From the NCBI RefSeq assembly GCF_900115005.1, contig NZ_FOUY01000017.1, forward strand, positions 1 to 64,000: a stretch of 64,000 nt of DNA, written 5' to 3'. The notes beneath the pieces are model-generated. The model was not told the origin of the DNA. It made no database searches and saw only the letters and a list, made by a program, of their open reading frames with translations. Shown here in pieces: positions 42,406 through 53,904 of the stretch. The first letter of the stretch is position 1, and each line of letters opens with the position of its first letter. A program made the position numbers and the translations under genes. The stretch is from Pseudonocardia ammonioxydans (lineage in GTDB: Bacteria; Actinomycetota; Actinomycetes; Mycobacteriales; Pseudonocardiaceae).

Positions 42406-42675
42406 TTACTCGCCCTCGGTGTGCTCGAGCATGCCCGCCTGGATCTCGCGCATGGCGATCGACAGCGGCTTCTCGCGCGGGCCCGGCTCGACGAGCGGGC
42501 CGACGTACTCCAGCAGGCCCTCGCCGAGCTGGGAGTAGTAGTCGTTGATCTGCCGGGCCCGCTTGGCCGCGTAGATGACCAGCGCGTACTTCGAGCTGAC
42601 CTGGCCGAGCAGATCGTCGATGGGCGGGTAGGTGATGCCTTCGGGGGCGATGCTGCCGGTGGTCGGCGTGCTCAC
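42406..42675 (-). CDS. rpoZ: RNA polymerase omega subunit
   Basis: Omega helps RNA polymerase beta' fold and assemble. The 89-residue protein contains [31 protein letters not shown], the conserved family block. GGAG 8 nt before GTG 42675 supports the start. It lies in the conserved order gmk-rpoZ-coaBC-metK. Confidence 0.95.
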   Translation of the reverse strand: MSTPTTGSIAPEGITYPPIDDLLGQVSSKYALVIYAAKRARQINDYYSQLGEGLLEYVGPLVEPGPREKPLSIAMREIQAGMLEHTEGE

Positions 42676-42779
42676 GTACGTGCTCCTGGGAAGACGAGGG
42701 GTCCGGCGCGGTGGACGAGATCGGTGGTCGACCGGACAGCGCTGCCCTGCGGACAGCTGCGTCTGGTCGACCGGAGATG

Positions 42780-43403
42780 TCACACCGCGTCGCGGTCGAC
42801 CACCAATGCTACCAACCGGCCGATCGCGGCCTGCAGGTCGTCGTTGACGACGACCTCGTCGAACTCGTGCTGCGCGTCCATCTCCTCGATGGCGGTACGC
42901 AGCCGGCGCTCGCGCTGCTCGGGGGTGTCGGTACCGCGGTCGGTGAGCCGGCGGGCCAGCTCCTCCATCGACGGCGGCGCGACGAACACGGTCACGGCCT
43001 CCGGCAGGGCCCGCTTCACCGAGCGGGCGCCCTGCAGGTCGACCTCGACGAGAACCGGGGTCCCCGTGGCGAGGGCCCGCTCGACCGGTTCGCGCGGTGT
43101 GCCGGAGCGCTGCAGCCCACCGTGCACCTCGGCCCACTCGAGCAGGTCACCGCGCGCGATGAGCGCGTCGAACCCCTCGCGGCTGACGAAGTGGTAGTCG
43201 TGGCCGTCCACCTCGCCCGGCCGCGCGGGCCGGGTCGTGGCGGACACGCTGAACAGCAGCTCCGGCAGCGCCTCGCGCAGTCCCGCGACCATTCTGCTCT
43301 TCCCCACGCCGGACGGCCCGGCCAGCACGAGCAGGCGTCCGCGGGGCGGACGGCCCGCCTGGTCGGGCGACGCCGGTGAGGTGTCGGAGGATGTTCCGGT
43401 CAC
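42780..43403 (-). CDS. gmk: Guanylate kinase
   Basis: Gmk phosphorylates GMP to GDP. The 207-residue enzyme has the P-loop [10 protein letters not shown], the GMP-binding [19 protein letters not shown] and the [13 protein letters not shown] motif. GTG 43403 is used although it has no clear ribosome site; a start closer to the P-loop cannot be excluded. It follows mihF by 13 bp. Confidence 0.94.
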   Translation of the reverse strand: MTGTSSDTSPASPDQAGRPPRGRLLVLAGPSGVGKSRMVAGLREALPELLFSVSATTRPARPGEVDGHDYHFVSREGFDALIARGDLLEWAEVHGGLQRSGTPREPVERALATGTPVLVEVDLQGARSVKRALPEAVTVFVAPPSMEELARRLTDRGTDTPEQRERRLRTAIEEMDAQHEFDEVVVNDDLQAAIGRLVALVVDRDAV

Positions 43404-43416
43404 GGGATGCGCCGGC

Positions 43417-43731
43417 TCAGCCCTGGAAGCGCTCGAGCAGGGCCTTGCGCTGGCGGTCGCCGAGACCGCGCAGCCGGCGGCTGCTCGCGATCTCCAGCTC
43501 CTCCATGATCTGCTGCGCGCGGACCTTGCCCACGTTCGGCAGCGCCTCGAGCAGCGCCGAGACCTTCATCTTGCCGAGCACCTCGTCGGTCTCCGCCTGC
43601 TTGAGCACCTCGTCGAGGGTGGTGCCCCCGCGCTTGAGGCGGTCCTTCAGCTCGGCCCGGGCCCGGCGCGCGGCCGCGGCCTTCTCCAGCGCTGCGGCGC
43701 GCTGTTCCTCGGTCAGCTGGGGAAGGGCCAC
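43417..43731 (-). CDS. mihF: Actinobacterial integration host factor (mIHF)
   Basis: mIHF is a small nucleoid-associated protein unrelated in sequence to E. coli IHF. The 104-residue product begins [23 protein letters not shown] and has the helix-two-turn-helix core [31 protein letters not shown] that binds DNA. GGAGG 8 nt before GTG 43731 supports the start. The long gene-free region with array 2 lies upstream, between it and pyrF. Confidence 0.95.
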   Translation of the reverse strand: MALPQLTEEQRAAALEKAAAARRARAELKDRLKRGGTTLDEVLKQAETDEVLGKMKVSALLEALPNVGKVRAQQIMEELEIASSRRLRGLGDRQRKALLERFQG

Positions 43732-43755
43732 GGTGGTTCCTCCGTAGTTCAGTGT

Positions 43756-43799
43756 CGTTCGCGTCGTTCGTGGTCGTTCGCGGTCGTTCGCGTCGTTCT
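43756..43799. repeat. Short CGTTCGCGGT repeats before mihF
   Basis: Five steps of CGTTCGCGT or CGTTCGCGGT run in tandem with a 9-10 bp period, 25 bp upstream of the mihF start, within its probable 5' leader. Confidence 0.6.
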
Positions 43800-43873
43800 C
43801 GCCCCGTCACGGCAGCGACCGGGTGGGCGGGTCGCACCGACCCGTCCGGGGGACGTCCCCGGATCCGCGATCG

Positions 43874-43904
43874 AACGTACCCAGCGCTTCCACGACGGCG
43901 TCAA
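43874..43904 (-). promoter_or_regulatory. Candidate mihF promoter
   Basis: On the minus strand TTGACG (43899-43904) and TACGTT (43874-43879) resemble -35 and -10 boxes. The 19-base spacer is longer than ideal. It would give a leader of about 135 bases carrying the CGTTCG repeats. Confidence 0.35.
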
Positions 43905-45190
43905 TGGGGGTCCCACCACCGGTTTCAGGGTTCGGAAGGTGATCATCGGCACGCTCTGTGATGCTTCTCGCGGTACCGTCCGGCTCCGCACGACGACGGG
44001 TGGGCGCAACGCCAGGCCCGGACGGCGGAGCCGGGACACCGCCGCACGCGCCCAGCTGCCGTCCGGGCGCGCCCGGGGCCCGCCGGTCGGGTACACCGCG
44101 CACACGGTCTGCGACGGACGGCACGTCCGCCGACGCCACGGTGTCGCCCGCCTTGCCGGACCCCTCCCCCGAGGCAACCCCCGCGGGTTCCGGCGCCGTG
44201 GGACCTGCTCTCCGTGATCCGCCACCGACTCGCGCTGCGGGCGGTGACCTCACCCGGGCTGTCCCGCCCCGGCCGGCACGCGGTCCCCATCCGGGTTCCG
44301 GCCCGGCGGCGACGGCGCCGCTCGGCGTCGCCGCCCGCTCGGCCGGCACGCTGTCGCCCACGACAGGACGACACCGTGCGAATCGAGTTCTGCTGCGCGG
44401 TCGAGTTGCACGGTCCTGCCCTCGGCGGGGCGGAAGCGTGCATCTCGCATCTCGCACTCGGAGCGGGGCAGGTAGTCCACCCGCACGCCGGTGCCGAGGT
44501 CCGTGGCCGCTCACCCAGATGCGAATGCCCTCAGCGCGGTGAAAGAGTGCCGCTCGCACCGGGTTCTGCGTTCCGGGCGATGACCCAGGGCTCGCCGTCG
44601 ACATCCGGACCCGCCCGGCCTCCGCAGCGGTCCGCCACATGGCCCAGCTTCCCGCCCCGCAGAGGGCGAGACCGTGCAGCTCGGCGGGCCCGGCCCGTCG
44701 ATCAGCACGCTTCCGCCCGCCACAGGGCGAGAACGTGCAACTCGCGCCGTACGGCCGGGCCGACTCGCACACTTCCGCCCTCCCCAGGGCAAGAACGTGC
44801 AGCTCGCCGGGTGCGGCCGGGTCGATATGCACGCTCTTGCCCCACAGGACGTACGCGCCTCCCGCGTCGCTGGACGACACGTCACGCACGTCGACGCGCT
44901 TCACGGGAGAATCCGCCACCCGACAGCCACGCCGGACCGACCACGCTGTGCTGCTCCACCGGTCCGGAGGTTCCTGCTCGACGTGCACGCTCCCGCCCGC
45001 CACAGGGCGAGAACGCGCCACTCACCCCCTGCACCCGGCTCGACTCGCAGGCTTCCGCCCGCCCGAGGGCGAGAACGTGCAGCTCGCTCGGTGCGGCTGG
45101 GCCGACGTGCGCGCTCCCGCCCTCCCGTGGGCGCGAACGGGCCTCTCGCCCCGAAAGGTGCCTTCCGAAGGGGTGCGTTGCTCCAGAGGC
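43905..45190. other. Long gene-free region between pyrF and mihF
   Basis: About 1.3 kb without a supportable gene. Long open frames exist on both strands but they lack ribosome sites, have no recognisable domains, and run through the out-of-frame 62-bp repeats. The part from 44346 to 45142 is array 2; the rest, 43905-44345, shows no feature I can name. Confidence 0.6.
44346..45142. repeat. Degenerate 62-bp palindromic tandem repeat, array 2
   Basis: Palindromic cores start at 44346, 44408, about 44643, 44705, 44767, 44829, 44985, 45047 and 45109; adjacent ones are 62 bp apart, and the gaps near 44470-44640 and 44850-44984 hold worn or missing units. A good copy is 44705-44738: GCACGCTTCCGCCC, loop GCCACA, GGGCGAGAACGTGC. 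The connecting 28 bp are of a different subtype (AGCTCG...GGCCGGGTCGA) from those in array 1, but end the same way. Orientation matches array 1. The array lies 49 bp 3' of the pyrF stop. Confidence 0.85.
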
Positions 45191-46060
45191 TCAGTGCGCG
45201 CCGGTGCGGGCCGAGGCCAGCTCCTCCCCCAGTGCCCGGGCGGCGTCGCGCAGCGCGGACGGGTCCGGCCCCGCGCGCAGGACCGACCGCGCGGCCACCG
45301 GCAGCACCGGACCGGCGGTCCCGGCGAAGCGGGACACGATGTCGGCCGGGCTCGCGCCCTGGGCACCCAGACCGGGCACGAGCACCGGACCGTGGAGCCC
45401 GGACAGGTCCAGGCCGTGCTCGCGGGTCCCGCCGACGACGACGCCGACGTCCCCGCAGGGCTGCGGCCCGCCCGGGTCGGTCGCCGTCCCGTACTCCCCG
45501 GTGCCGGCGTTACGCACCGCGGCGGCGTCGACGACGGACTGGGCGACGGTCCCGCCGCCGGCCGCGGTGGCGAGCTGGACGGGCGCGCCCTCCGGGTTGG
45601 AGGTCCGCGCCAGCACGAACACCCCGCGCCCGGCCTCGGCGGCCGCGACGAACGCCGGCTCCAGCGAGTCGAAGCCCAGGTAGGGCGACAGGGTCAGCGC
45701 GTCCGCGCCGAGCGGGGCGCCCACGCGCAGGTAGGCGTCGGCGTAACCGTCCATCGTGGACCCGATGTCGCCGCGCTTGGCGTCGAGCAGGGTCAGCGTC
45801 GGTGTCGACGCGAACCCGGCCAGCAGCCGTTCGAGCACCGCGACACCGGCCGAGCCGTGCCGCTCGAAGAACGCCGCCTGCGGCTTCACGACCGCGACCG
45901 CCCCGGCGAAGGCCTCCAGGCAGGCGTCGGCGAACCGGCCGGCGCCGTCGGCGTCGTCGGTCAGGCCCCACTGCGCGAGCAGCGCCGGGTGCGGGTCGAT
46001 CCCCGCACACAACGGGCCGTACGACGCCACGGCGTCGGCGAGCCGCGCGCCGAACGTCAC
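45191..46060 (-). CDS. pyrF: Orotidine 5'-phosphate decarboxylase, type 2
   Basis: PyrF makes UMP. The 289-residue protein belongs to the longer type 2 subfamily: [32 protein letters not shown], and the catalytic [12 protein letters not shown]. The GTG start overlaps the carB stop (GTGA). It is the last gene of the pyr operon; array 2 begins 49 bp beyond its stop. Confidence 0.96.
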   Translation of the reverse strand: MTFGARLADAVASYGPLCAGIDPHPALLAQWGLTDDADGAGRFADACLEAFAGAVAVVKPQAAFFERHGSAGVAVLERLLAGFASTPTLTLLDAKRGDIGSTMDGYADAYLRVGAPLGADALTLSPYLGFDSLEPAFVAAAEAGRGVFVLARTSNPEGAPVQLATAAGGGTVAQSVVDAAAVRNAGTGEYGTATDPGGPQPCGDVGVVVGGTREHGLDLSGLHGPVLVPGLGAQGASPADIVSRFAGTAGPVLPVAARSVLRAGPDPSALRDAARALGEELASARTGAH

Positions 46061-49000
46061 GACCGCGGCCCGGTGGCCGGGGACGACTGGTCCTCCGACG
46101 CCGGTGCCGTCCCGGAAGCCGGCGCCGTCCCGGAAGCCGGGGCCCGTCCACCCGGAGCTGCCGACGGCTCGGCCCCCGGAACCACCGGCGGCTCGGCCTC
46201 CGGAGTCCCGGATGCCTCGGACCCGGTGGCCGCGGACGGCTCGGACCCGGTGGCCGCGGACGGCTGGGGCCCCGCGGTCGTCGGGGCGGTGGACGACTGT
46301 GCCCGCAGCGCCGAGTGCGCCTGCTGCAGCGACCGCACCCCGAGCCCGCCGGAGGCGAGCGCCTCGATGCCCTGCACCGCGGCCGCGGCGCCCTGCACCG
46401 TCGTGATGCACGGGACCCCGCGGGAGACCGCGGCGGCCCGGATCTCGTAGCCGTCGACCCGCGGACCGGAGTTGCCGACCGGGGTGTTGACGATCAGGTC
46501 GACCTCGCCGGCGAGGATCGCGTCCACGATCGTCGGGTTCTCCGGCGACGAGCCGGACGAGTGCTTGCGCGTCACCGTCACGCTGATCCCGTTGCGGCGC
46601 AGCATCTCTGCGGTGCCGTCGGTGGCGAGGATCTCGAAGCCCATGTCGGCGAGCCTGCGGATCGGGAAGACCATCGCGCGCTTGTCCCGGTCGGCGATCG
46701 AGACGAACACCGTGCCGGAGACCGGCAGCGACCCGTAGGCGGCGGCCTGCGACTTCGCGAACGCCGGACCGAACGCCGAGTCGAAGCCCATGACCTCACC
46801 GGTGGACTTCATCTCCGGCCCGAGCAGCGGGTCGACGCCCTGGCCCGCGGTGTTGCGGAACCGGTTGAACGGCAGCACCGCCTCCTTCACCGCGACCGGC
46901 GAGTCGGCAGGCAGTGTGCCGCCGTCCCCGGTCGCCGGGAGCAGGCCCTCCGAGCGCAGGTCGGCGATCGTCGCACCCAGCATGATCCGCGCAGCGGCCT
47001 TGGCCAGCGGGATCGAGGTCGCCTTGGACACGAACGGCACGGTCCGGGAGGCGCGCGGGTTGGCCTCGAGCACGTAGAGCACGTCGCCGTGCAGCGCGTA
47101 CTGCACGTTCAGCAGGCCGCGGACGCCCACGCCGTGCGCGATCCCGGCGGTCGCCTCCCGCACCTTCTCCAGCACCGACGAGCCCAGCGTGATCGGCGGC
47201 AGTGTGCAGGACGAGTCGCCGGAGTGCACCCCGGCCTCCTCGATGTGCTCCATCACGCCGCCGAGGTAGACCTCGTCGCCGTCGCAGAGGGCGTCGACGT
47301 CGATCTCGATGGCGTCGTCGAGGAACTTGTCGACCAGTACCGGACGGTTCTGCGAGACCGTGGTGGCGCGGGCGATGTAGCCGGCCAGCGAGGACTCGTC
47401 GTAGACGATCTCCATGCCGCGCCCGCCCAGCACGTAGGACGGCCGCACCAGTACCGGGTAGCCGATCCGCGAGGCGATCTCGCGGGCGCCGTCGAAGCTG
47501 GTCGCCATCCCGTAGTCCGGCGCGAGCAGCCCGGCCTTGGCGAGCACGTCACCGAACGCGCCGCGGTCCTCGGCCAGGTCGATCGCCGCCGCCGACGTCC
47601 CGACGACCGGCACCCCGGCGTCGGTCAGCCGCTGCGCCAGGCCCAGCGGGGTCTGCCCGCCCAGCTGCACGATCACCCCGGCGACCGTGCCGGAGGCCTG
47701 CTCGGCGTGCACGACCTCGAGGACGTCCTCGAAGGTGAGCGGCTCGAAGTAGAGCCGGTCCGCGGTGTCGTAGTCGGTGGAGACCGTCTCCGGGTTGCAG
47801 TTGACCATCACGGTCTCGAAGCCGGCCTCGCGCAGCGCCATCACCGCGTGCACGCACGAGTAGTCGAACTCGATGCCCTGCCCGATCCGGTTCGGCCCGG
47901 AACCGAGGATGAGCACCTTCGGCCGCTCGGTCTGCGGGGCGATCTCGGACTCGGCGCCGGGATCGGTCTCGTAGGCCGAGTAGTGGTACGGCGTCCGCGC
48001 GGCGAACTCGGCGGCGCAGGTGTCCACGGTCTTGTAGACCGGCCGGATCCCGAGCCGGTGCCGCAGCGCGCGGACCCCGTCCTCGCCGGCGAACTCCGGG
48101 CGGACGGCGGCGAGCTGGCGGTCGGACAGGCCGTAGCGCTTGGCCTTGCGCAGCAGGTCGGCGTCGAGCACCGGGGCCGCCTCGAGCTCGGCCCGGATCT
48201 CGCCGAGCAGCGCGATCTGGTCGACGAACCACGGGTCGATGCCGGAGGCCTTGGCGACGTCGTCGACCGACTGGCCGGCGCGCAGGGCACGTTCGACCTC
48301 GTAGATCCGGCCGTCGACCGGGGTCGTGTACTCGGGCTCGCCGGTCGGATCGGGCGCGGTCCAGAACCCGGCCCGGGCGCGCTCCATCGAGCGCAGCGCC
48401 TTGCCCAGCGCCTCCGGGAACGAGCGGCCCAGCGCCATGGCCTCGCCGACCGACTTCATGGTCGTGGTCAGCTCGGGGTCGGCACCGGGGAACTTCTCGA
48501 ACGCGAACCGCGGGATCTTGACGACGACGTAGTCCAGCGTCGGCTCGAACGCGGCCGGGGTCTCGCCGGTGATGTCGTTGCGGATCTCGTCGAGGGTGTA
48601 GCCGACGGCGAGCCGGGCGGCGATCTTCGCGATCGGGAACCCGGTGGCCTTCGACGCCAGCGCCGAGGACCGCGACACCCGCGGGTTCATCTCGATCACG
48701 ACCAGGCGCCCGGTCTCCGGGTGGATCGCGAACTGGATGTTGCAGCCGCCGGTGTCCACGCCCACCGCGCGCAGCACGGCGATGCCCACGTCGCGCATGT
48801 GCTGGTACTCGCGGTCGGTGAGCGTCATGGCCGGGGCGACGGTGATCGAGTCACCGGTGTGCACGCCCATCGGGTCGAGGTTCTCGATCGAGCACACGAC
48901 GACCACGTTGTCGTGGTGGTCGCGCATGAGCTCGAGCTCGTACTCCTTCCAGCCGAGCACCGACTCCTCGATGAGGACCTCGGTGACCGGGGAGGCGGCC

Positions 49001-49587
49001 AGCCCGGCGCCGGCCAGGCGTTCGAGCTCCTCGGCCGAGTGCGCCATGCCCGAGCCCAGCCCGCCCATGGTGAACGACGGCCGGATGACGACCGGCAGGC
49101 CCAGCTCGGCCGCGGCCTCGCGGACCTCCGCCATGGAGTGGCAGACCCGCGAGCGCGGGACGTCGCCGCCGACCTCGGTGACGATGTCCTTGAACTTGAG
49201 CCGGTCCTCGCCGCGCTCGATGGCGTCGACGTCGGCACCGATGAGCTCGACGCCGTAGCGCTCCAGCACACCGTTCTCGTGCAGGGCGATCGCGGTGTTC
49301 AGCGCGGTCTGACCGCCGAGGGTGGCCAGGATCGCGTCCGGGCGCTCGGTGGCGATGACCTTCTCGACGAACTCCGGGGTGATCGGCTCGACGTAGGTCG
49401 CGTCGGCGAACTCCGGGTCGGTCATGATCGTCGCCGGGTTCGAGTTGACCAGCGAGACGCGGATGCCCTCGGCCTGCAGCACCCGGCACGCCTGGGTCCC
49501 GGAGTAGTCGAACTCGCACGCCTGGCCGATGACGATCGGCCCGGAGCCGATCACCATCACGTGGTTGATGTCGTCGCGGCGGGGCAT
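46057..49587 (-). CDS. carB: Carbamoyl-phosphate synthase large subunit
   Basis: CarB makes carbamoyl phosphate from bicarbonate, ATP and ammonia passed from CarA. Two ATP-grasp halves are evident ([19 protein letters not shown] and [17 protein letters not shown]), then the methylglyoxal synthase-like allosteric domain. After about residue 1096 follows an 80-residue low-complexity tail (repeats of SAATGSE and ASGTAP), so total length is 1176 instead of about 1100. Its ATG shares one base with the carA stop. Confidence 0.96.
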   Translation of the reverse strand: MPRRDDINHVMVIGSGPIVIGQACEFDYSGTQACRVLQAEGIRVSLVNSNPATIMTDPEFADATYVEPITPEFVEKVIATERPDAILATLGGQTALNTAIALHENGVLERYGVELIGADVDAIERGEDRLKFKDIVTEVGGDVPRSRVCHSMAEVREAAAELGLPVVIRPSFTMGGLGSGMAHSAEELERLAGAGLAASPVTEVLIEESVLGWKEYELELMRDHHDNVVVVCSIENLDPMGVHTGDSITVAPAMTLTDREYQHMRDVGIAVLRAVGVDTGGCNIQFAIHPETGRLVVIEMNPRVSRSSALASKATGFPIAKIAARLAVGYTLDEIRNDITGETPAAFEPTLDYVVVKIPRFAFEKFPGADPELTTTMKSVGEAMALGRSFPEALGKALRSMERARAGFWTAPDPTGEPEYTTPVDGRIYEVERALRAGQSVDDVAKASGIDPWFVDQIALLGEIRAELEAAPVLDADLLRKAKRYGLSDRQLAAVRPEFAGEDGVRALRHRLGIRPVYKTVDTCAAEFAARTPYHYSAYETDPGAESEIAPQTERPKVLILGSGPNRIGQGIEFDYSCVHAVMALREAGFETVMVNCNPETVSTDYDTADRLYFEPLTFEDVLEVVHAEQASGTVAGVIVQLGGQTPLGLAQRLTDAGVPVVGTSAAAIDLAEDRGAFGDVLAKAGLLAPDYGMATSFDGAREIASRIGYPVLVRPSYVLGGRGMEIVYDESSLAGYIARATTVSQNRPVLVDKFLDDAIEIDVDALCDGDEVYLGGVMEHIEEAGVHSGDSSCTLPPITLGSSVLEKVREATAGIAHGVGVRGLLNVQYALHGDVLYVLEANPRASRTVPFVSKATSIPLAKAAARIMLGATIADLRSEGLLPATGDGGTLPADSPVAVKEAVLPFNRFRNTAGQGVDPLLGPEMKSTGEVMGFDSAFGPAFAKSQAAAYGSLPVSGTVFVSIADRDKRAMVFPIRRLADMGFEILATDGTAEMLRRNGISVTVTRKHSSGSSPENPTIVDAILAGEVDLIVNTPVGNSGPRVDGYEIRAAAVSRGVPCITTVQGAAAAVQGIEALASGGLGVRSLQQAHSALRAQSSTAPTTAGPQPSAATGSEPSAATGSEASGTPEAEPPVVPGAEPSAAPGGRAPASGTAPASGTAPASEDQSSPATGPRS

Positions 49588-51638
49588 CAGTGGTCCTCCT
49601 GCCCGGGCCGGGCCTGCTCGTCGGTCGGGTCGGTCGCGGGTGGTGGCCAGGGACGGTCGTCGACCGGGCCGGATCGGCCGGTCACCGGGTCGGCGGCGCC
49701 CTGGTGCGCGCGCGGGTCGGCGGCGGCGCCCGGGTCGCCGGCCGCGGCCGGGTGCCCGGGCAGTCCGCTCTCGCGGCGCAGCGCGTCCTCGATGTCGGAG
49801 AACGGCGCCGTGAGCGGGTCCGGGGTGCCGGGACGCCCGACCGCGGGCATCCGGCTGGTCTCCGGCTCACCGGCGGGACCGCCGGGCTCGGCCGACGCGG
49901 CGGCCGGGCTGACCGGCAGCCGGGTGGTGTGGTCGGCGGCGTCGGGTCCGGCGGCGGGCCCCGGGCGCGTGCCGGCGCCGGCGTCCCCGGCCGGGCGCGG
50001 CTCCTCCGGGCTGTGCGGCGCGATCGGCGCCGCCCCGGAGCTCGCCGGCGGGGCGGCCGGGTACAGGTCGACCGACGGGGCCGCGGTGGCCGACGGCGGC
50101 GCCGACGGCGAGGGCTGCGCGGTCATCGCCGGTGCGGCACCCGACGCCGAGGAGCCCGCACCGGCGGCGGACGGTGCGCTGCCGGCTGCGGCGGCAGACG
50201 ACGCGCTGCCCACGGAGGCGGCTCCCGACGGGGCGCCGCCCGGCGCCGTGCCGGCGGGCGCGGCGGTGGCCGACGAACCGGTGGCCGGCGGCGCGTCCGG
50301 CTCCGGGGCCGACGGTGCGGCCTGGGTCGCGGGTGCAGCCGGGGCCGACGGTGCGGCCGCGGCCGAGGGTGCAGCCGGGGTCGCGGACGGGGCCGCCGGG
50401 TCACCGTCCGGCAGTTCCTCCGGGTCCGGGTACGGCGCGGGCTCGACCCCGGCGGGCCGCTGCCCGGCCACACCGGCGTAGCCGACCGGGTTGTCCGTCA
50501 TGAGCTGCACGAACCGGTCGAACAGGTCGGCCGCGTCGTGCGGGCCGGCCGCCGCCTCCGGGTGGTACTGCACGGAGAACGCCGGGAAGTCGATCCCGGC
50601 CATGCCCTCTACGCAGCCGTCGTTCGGGCAGGTGTGGGTGATCTGCGCGCGGCCGTACGGGGTGTCGAACTCCTCGCCCGCCTCCCCCGCGACGGCGAAG
50701 CCGTGGTTCTGCGAGGTGATCGCGACCCGGCCGGTGGCGTGCTCGACGACCGGGATGTTGATGCCGCGGTGGCCGTAGCGCAGCTTGTAGGTGGAGCGCC
50801 CGAGCGCGCGCCCGAGCAGCTGGTTGCCGAAGCAGATCCCGAACAGCGGGATCCGGCGCTCCAGCACCTGGCGGGTCAGCGCGACCGGACCGTCGGCGGT
50901 GGCCGGGTCCCCCGGGCCGTTGGCCAGGAAGAACCCGTCCGGGCGCAGCGACTCGATCGTCTCGATCGTGCTGGAGGCGGGCAGCACGTGCACCTCGATG
51001 CCCCGCGCCGCCATCATCCGCGGGGTGTTGAACTTGATCCCCACGTCGAGCGCGGCGACGACGAACCGGCGCTCGCCGGCCGCCGGGACCACGTAGCTCT
51101 CACCGGTGGTGACGGCGCCGTAGAGGTCGGCCCCCTCCATCTGCGGGCTGCGGCGGACCTGCTCGACCAGCTCGTCGTCCGGCGCCAGGGCGTCCCCGGA
51201 GAAGATCCCGGCCCGCATCGCGCCCCGCTCGCGCAGGTGGCGCACCGCGGCGCGGGTGTCGATCCCGGCCACCCCGACGACACGCTGCCCGCGCAGCGCG
51301 TCCTCCAGCGAGCCGGTGGAGCGCCAGTTCGACGGCCGGCGCGCCGGGTCGCGCACCACGTAGCCGGCGACCTGGATGGACGACGACTCGTCGTCCTCGG
51401 TGTTCCACCCGGTGTTGCCGATCTGCGGTGCGGTCTGCAGCACGATCTGGCGGTGGTACGACGGGTCGGTGAGCGTCTCCTGGTACCCGGTCATGCCGGT
51501 GGTGAACACGGCCTCGCCGAACGTCGCGCCGGTCGCCCCGTACGCCTCACCGCGGAAGATCCGCCCGTCCTCGAGCACCAGCAGCGCGGTGGTGTTCTCC
51601 CCGCCCCGCGGACTCGGCCCGTTACCTGCTGCCCCCAT
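49587..51638 (-). CDS. carA: Carbamoyl-phosphate synthase small subunit with about 310-residue disordered C-terminus
   Basis: Residues 1-373 are a complete Car[15 protein letters not shown] at the N-terminus and the class I glutaminase triad with nucleophile cysteine in [15 protein letters not shown] and histidine/glutamate in [15 protein letters not shown]. CarA normally ends here. The frame continues for about 310 residues of Ala, Pro, Ser, Gly and Thr with few hydrophobics, then [24 protein letters not shown]. No frameshift is apparent. The stop overlaps carB. Start ATG 51638 overlaps the pyrC stop; GTG one codon earlier is possible. Confidence 0.92.
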   Translation of the reverse strand: MGAAGNGPSPRGGENTTALLVLEDGRIFRGEAYGATGATFGEAVFTTGMTGYQETLTDPSYHRQIVLQTAPQIGNTGWNTEDDESSSIQVAGYVVRDPARRPSNWRSTGSLEDALRGQRVVGVAGIDTRAAVRHLRERGAMRAGIFSGDALAPDDELVEQVRRSPQMEGADLYGAVTTGESYVVPAAGERRFVVAALDVGIKFNTPRMMAARGIEVHVLPASSTIETIESLRPDGFFLANGPGDPATADGPVALTRQVLERRIPLFGICFGNQLLGRALGRSTYKLRYGHRGINIPVVEHATGRVAITSQNHGFAVAGEAGEEFDTPYGRAQITHTCPNDGCVEGMAGIDFPAFSVQYHPEAAAGPHDAADLFDRFVQLMTDNPVGYAGVAGQRPAGVEPAPYPDPEELPDGDPAAPSATPAAPSAAAAPSAPAAPATQAAPSAPEPDAPPATGSSATAAPAGTAPGGAPSGAASVGSASSAAAAGSAPSAAGAGSSASGAAPAMTAQPSPSAPPSATAAPSVDLYPAAPPASSGAAPIAPHSPEEPRPAGDAGAGTRPGPAAGPDAADHTTRLPVSPAAASAEPGGPAGEPETSRMPAVGRPGTPDPLTAPFSDIEDALRRESGLPGHPAAAGDPGAAADPRAHQGAADPVTGRSGPVDDRPWPPPATDPTDEQARPGQEDH

Positions 51639-52930
51639 CACCTGACTACCTTCCCGTCCTGCGCGGTGATGCGGCCACGCAACACCGTCGCGACCACCGA
51701 TCCGGGCAGTCGCATTCCCTCGTACGGCGTGTTCGCCGCCTTGCTCGCCAGGTTCGCGCCCCGCACGGTCCAGACGGCGTCCGGATCGACCAGTGCGAAC
51801 GTCCCCGGCTCGCCCTCCGCGACCGGACGGCCCTGGTCGGGCAGCCGGCCGATCTCCGCGGGGCGCTCGGACAGCACCCGCGCGACGCCGTGCCAGTCCA
51901 GCAGGCCGGGCTCGACCATGGTCTCGATCAGGACCGACAGCGCCGTCTGCAGGCCCAGCATGCCCGGTTTCGCGGCCTGCCACTCGGTGTCCTTGTACTG
52001 CGCGGCGTGCGGGGCGTGGTCGGTCGCGACGACGTCGATCACCCCTTCCGCCAGTGCCTCGCGCATGGCGCGGGTGTCCTCGGCGGTGCGCAGCGGCGGG
52101 TTGACCTTGTTCACCGGGTCGTAGCCGGACAGCCGGCTGTCGGTGAGCAGCAGGTGGTGCGGGGTGACCTCGGCCGAGACCTGCACCCCCTGCGCCTTCG
52201 CCGCGCGCAGCACGTCGATCGTGCGCGCCGTCGAGATGTGGCAGACGTGCAGCCGCGCCCGCGCCTCGCGGGCCAGCGCGCAGTCGCGGGCGACGACGGT
52301 CTCCTCGGCGGTGGCCGGCCAGCCGGCCAGCCCCAGCCGGGCGGCGACCGCGCCCTCGTGCGCCTGCGCGCCGCCGGTGAGCCGGTGGTCCTCGGCGTGC
52401 TGGGCGATGACCACGTCCAGCGCCGAGGCGTACTCCAGCGCCCGGCGCATGATCAGCGGGTCGTTCACGCAGCGGCCGTCGTCGGAGAACATCCGGACGC
52501 CGGCGCGGGAGTCCGCCATGGTCCCGAGCTCGGCGAGCCGCTCCCCGCCGAGGCCGACGGTCACCGCGCCGACCGGGTGCACGTCGACCAGGCCGAGCTC
52601 GGCGCCGCGTCGCCACACGTGCTCCACGACGACGTCGGAGTCGGCGACCGGGTCGGTGTTCGGCATCGCGAACACGGCGGTGAACCCGCCGAGTGCCGCG
52701 GCCTGCGAGCCCGTCTCGATCGTCTCGGACTCCTCGCCACCGGGTTCGCGCAGGTGGACGTGCAGGTCGACGAAGCCGGGCAACAGGACCGCACCCCGCG
52801 CGTCGAGCACCTCGGCGCCCTCGGGCGCGGACTGGCCGGCCGCGACGGTCTCCACGACCCCGTCGGTGACCAGGACGTCGACGGTGTCCTCGCCGTAGGG
52901 CCGGGCGTTGGTGATCAGCAGCTGGCTCAC
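51638..52930 (-). CDS. pyrC: Dihydroorotase
   Basis: PyrC cyclises carbamoyl aspartate to dihydroorotate. The 430-residue amidohydrolase has the metal motif [10 protein letters not shown] near residue 58, AMPNTDP, and the catalytic ATDHAPH near residue 305. The GTG start overlaps the pyrB stop by 4 bases. Confidence 0.96.
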   Translation of the reverse strand: MSQLLITNARPYGEDTVDVLVTDGVVETVAAGQSAPEGAEVLDARGAVLLPGFVDLHVHLREPGGEESETIETGSQAAALGGFTAVFAMPNTDPVADSDVVVEHVWRRGAELGLVDVHPVGAVTVGLGGERLAELGTMADSRAGVRMFSDDGRCVNDPLIMRRALEYASALDVVIAQHAEDHRLTGGAQAHEGAVAARLGLAGWPATAEETVVARDCALAREARARLHVCHISTARTIDVLRAAKAQGVQVSAEVTPHHLLLTDSRLSGYDPVNKVNPPLRTAEDTRAMREALAEGVIDVVATDHAPHAAQYKDTEWQAAKPGMLGLQTALSVLIETMVEPGLLDWHGVARVLSERPAEIGRLPDQGRPVAEGEPGTFALVDPDAVWTVRGANLASKAANTPYEGMRLPGSVVATVLRGRITAQDGKVVR

Positions 52931-53904
52931 TCGGGCGCTCCCGCGAGAAGGTGGTAGAGGACGGCCATCCGGACGTGCACGCCGTTGCGCACCTGGGCGA
53001 GCACCGCGGAGTTCGGCGCGTCCGCGACGGCGGGGGCGATCTCCATGCCGCGCACCATCGGGCCCGGGTGCAGCACCACGGCGCCCTCGCGCAGCAGCGC
53101 GGCCCGGTCCTCGGACAGTCCGAACCGGACCGCGTACTCGCGCGCCGAGGGGAAGAACCCGCCGTGCATGCGCTCGGCCTGCACGCGCAGCATCATCACC
53201 GCGTCCACGGCCGGCAGCTCGGCGTCGAGCTCGTAGGAGACCCGGCACGGCCAGGTGTCGACGCCGGTGGGCAGCAGCGTCGGCGGTGCGACCAGCACGA
53301 CCTCGGCGCCCAGGGTGGCCAGCAGCAGCACGTTCGACCGGGCGACCCGGCTGTGCAGCACGTCGCCGACGATCGCGATCCGCCGCCCGGCGATCCCGCC
53401 GAGCCGGTCCCGCAGGGTGGCCGCGTCGAGCAGGGCCTGGGTGGGGTGCTCGTGGGTGCCGTCGCCGGCGTTGACGATCGCCGTCGGGGTGCCCGTGGTG
53501 GCCCCGCCGGTGTCGATGCCCGCTCCGCCTGCGCTCGGCCCGGTCCCGCCCCAGTGCGCCAGCCGGTGCGCCGCCCCGGACGCCGGGTGCCGGACGACGA
53601 CGCAGTCGGCGCCCATGGAGGACAGCGTCAGCGCGGTGTCCCGCAACGACTCCCCCTTCGACACCGACGAGCCCGAGGCGGAGACGTTGATCGTGTCCGC
53701 GCTCATCCACTTGCCGGCGATCTCGAACGACACCCGGGTGCGGGTGGAGTTCTCGTAGAACATGGTGACGACGGTGCGCCCGCGCAGCGTCGGCAGCTTG
53801 CGCACCTCCCGGCCGAGCAGCGCCTCGCGCAGCCGGTCGGAGGTGTCGAGCAGCGCGGTCGCCTCGCCGGCGTCGAGGTCGGCGGCGGAGAGCAGGTGCC
53901 TCAT
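52927..53904 (-). CDS. pyrB: Aspartate carbamoyltransferase catalytic subunit
   Basis: PyrB makes carbamoyl aspartate. The 325-residue enzyme has the carbamoyl-phosphate site [13 protein letters not shown] and the [10 protein letters not shown] motif. A Gly/Thr-rich insertion of about 18 residues ([18 protein letters not shown]) occurs between these motifs, before VNAGDG, probably a surface loop. Its ATG overlaps the pyrR stop. Confidence 0.96.
   Translation of the reverse strand: MRHLLSAADLDAGEATALLDTSDRLREALLGREVRKLPTLRGRTVVTMFYENSTRTRVSFEIAGKWMSADTINVSASGSSVSKGESLRDTALTLSSMGADCVVVRHPASGAAHRLAHWGGTGPSAGGAGIDTGGATTGTPTAIVNAGDGTHEHPTQALLDAATLRDRLGGIAGRRIAIVGDVLHSRVARSNVLLLATLGAEVVLVAPPTLLPTGVDTWPCRVSYELDAELPAVDAVMMLRVQAERMHGGFFPSAREYAVRFGLSEDRAALLREGAVVLHPGPMVRGMEIAPAVADAPNSAVLAQVRNGVHVRMAVLYHLLAGAPE

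Noticed and set aside
43807..45021. Minus-strand open frame of 404 codons across array 2, with recurring peptides such as GGRKRA
   Set aside because: The 62-bp unit shifts frame each time, so the peptide similarity appears in several frames on both strands; no ribosome site and no domain.
49587..51638. Frameshift explaining the long CarA tail
   Set aside because: The tail keeps the GC3-rich codon pattern and ends in exact overlap with the carB start, as expected for a real stop in this operon.
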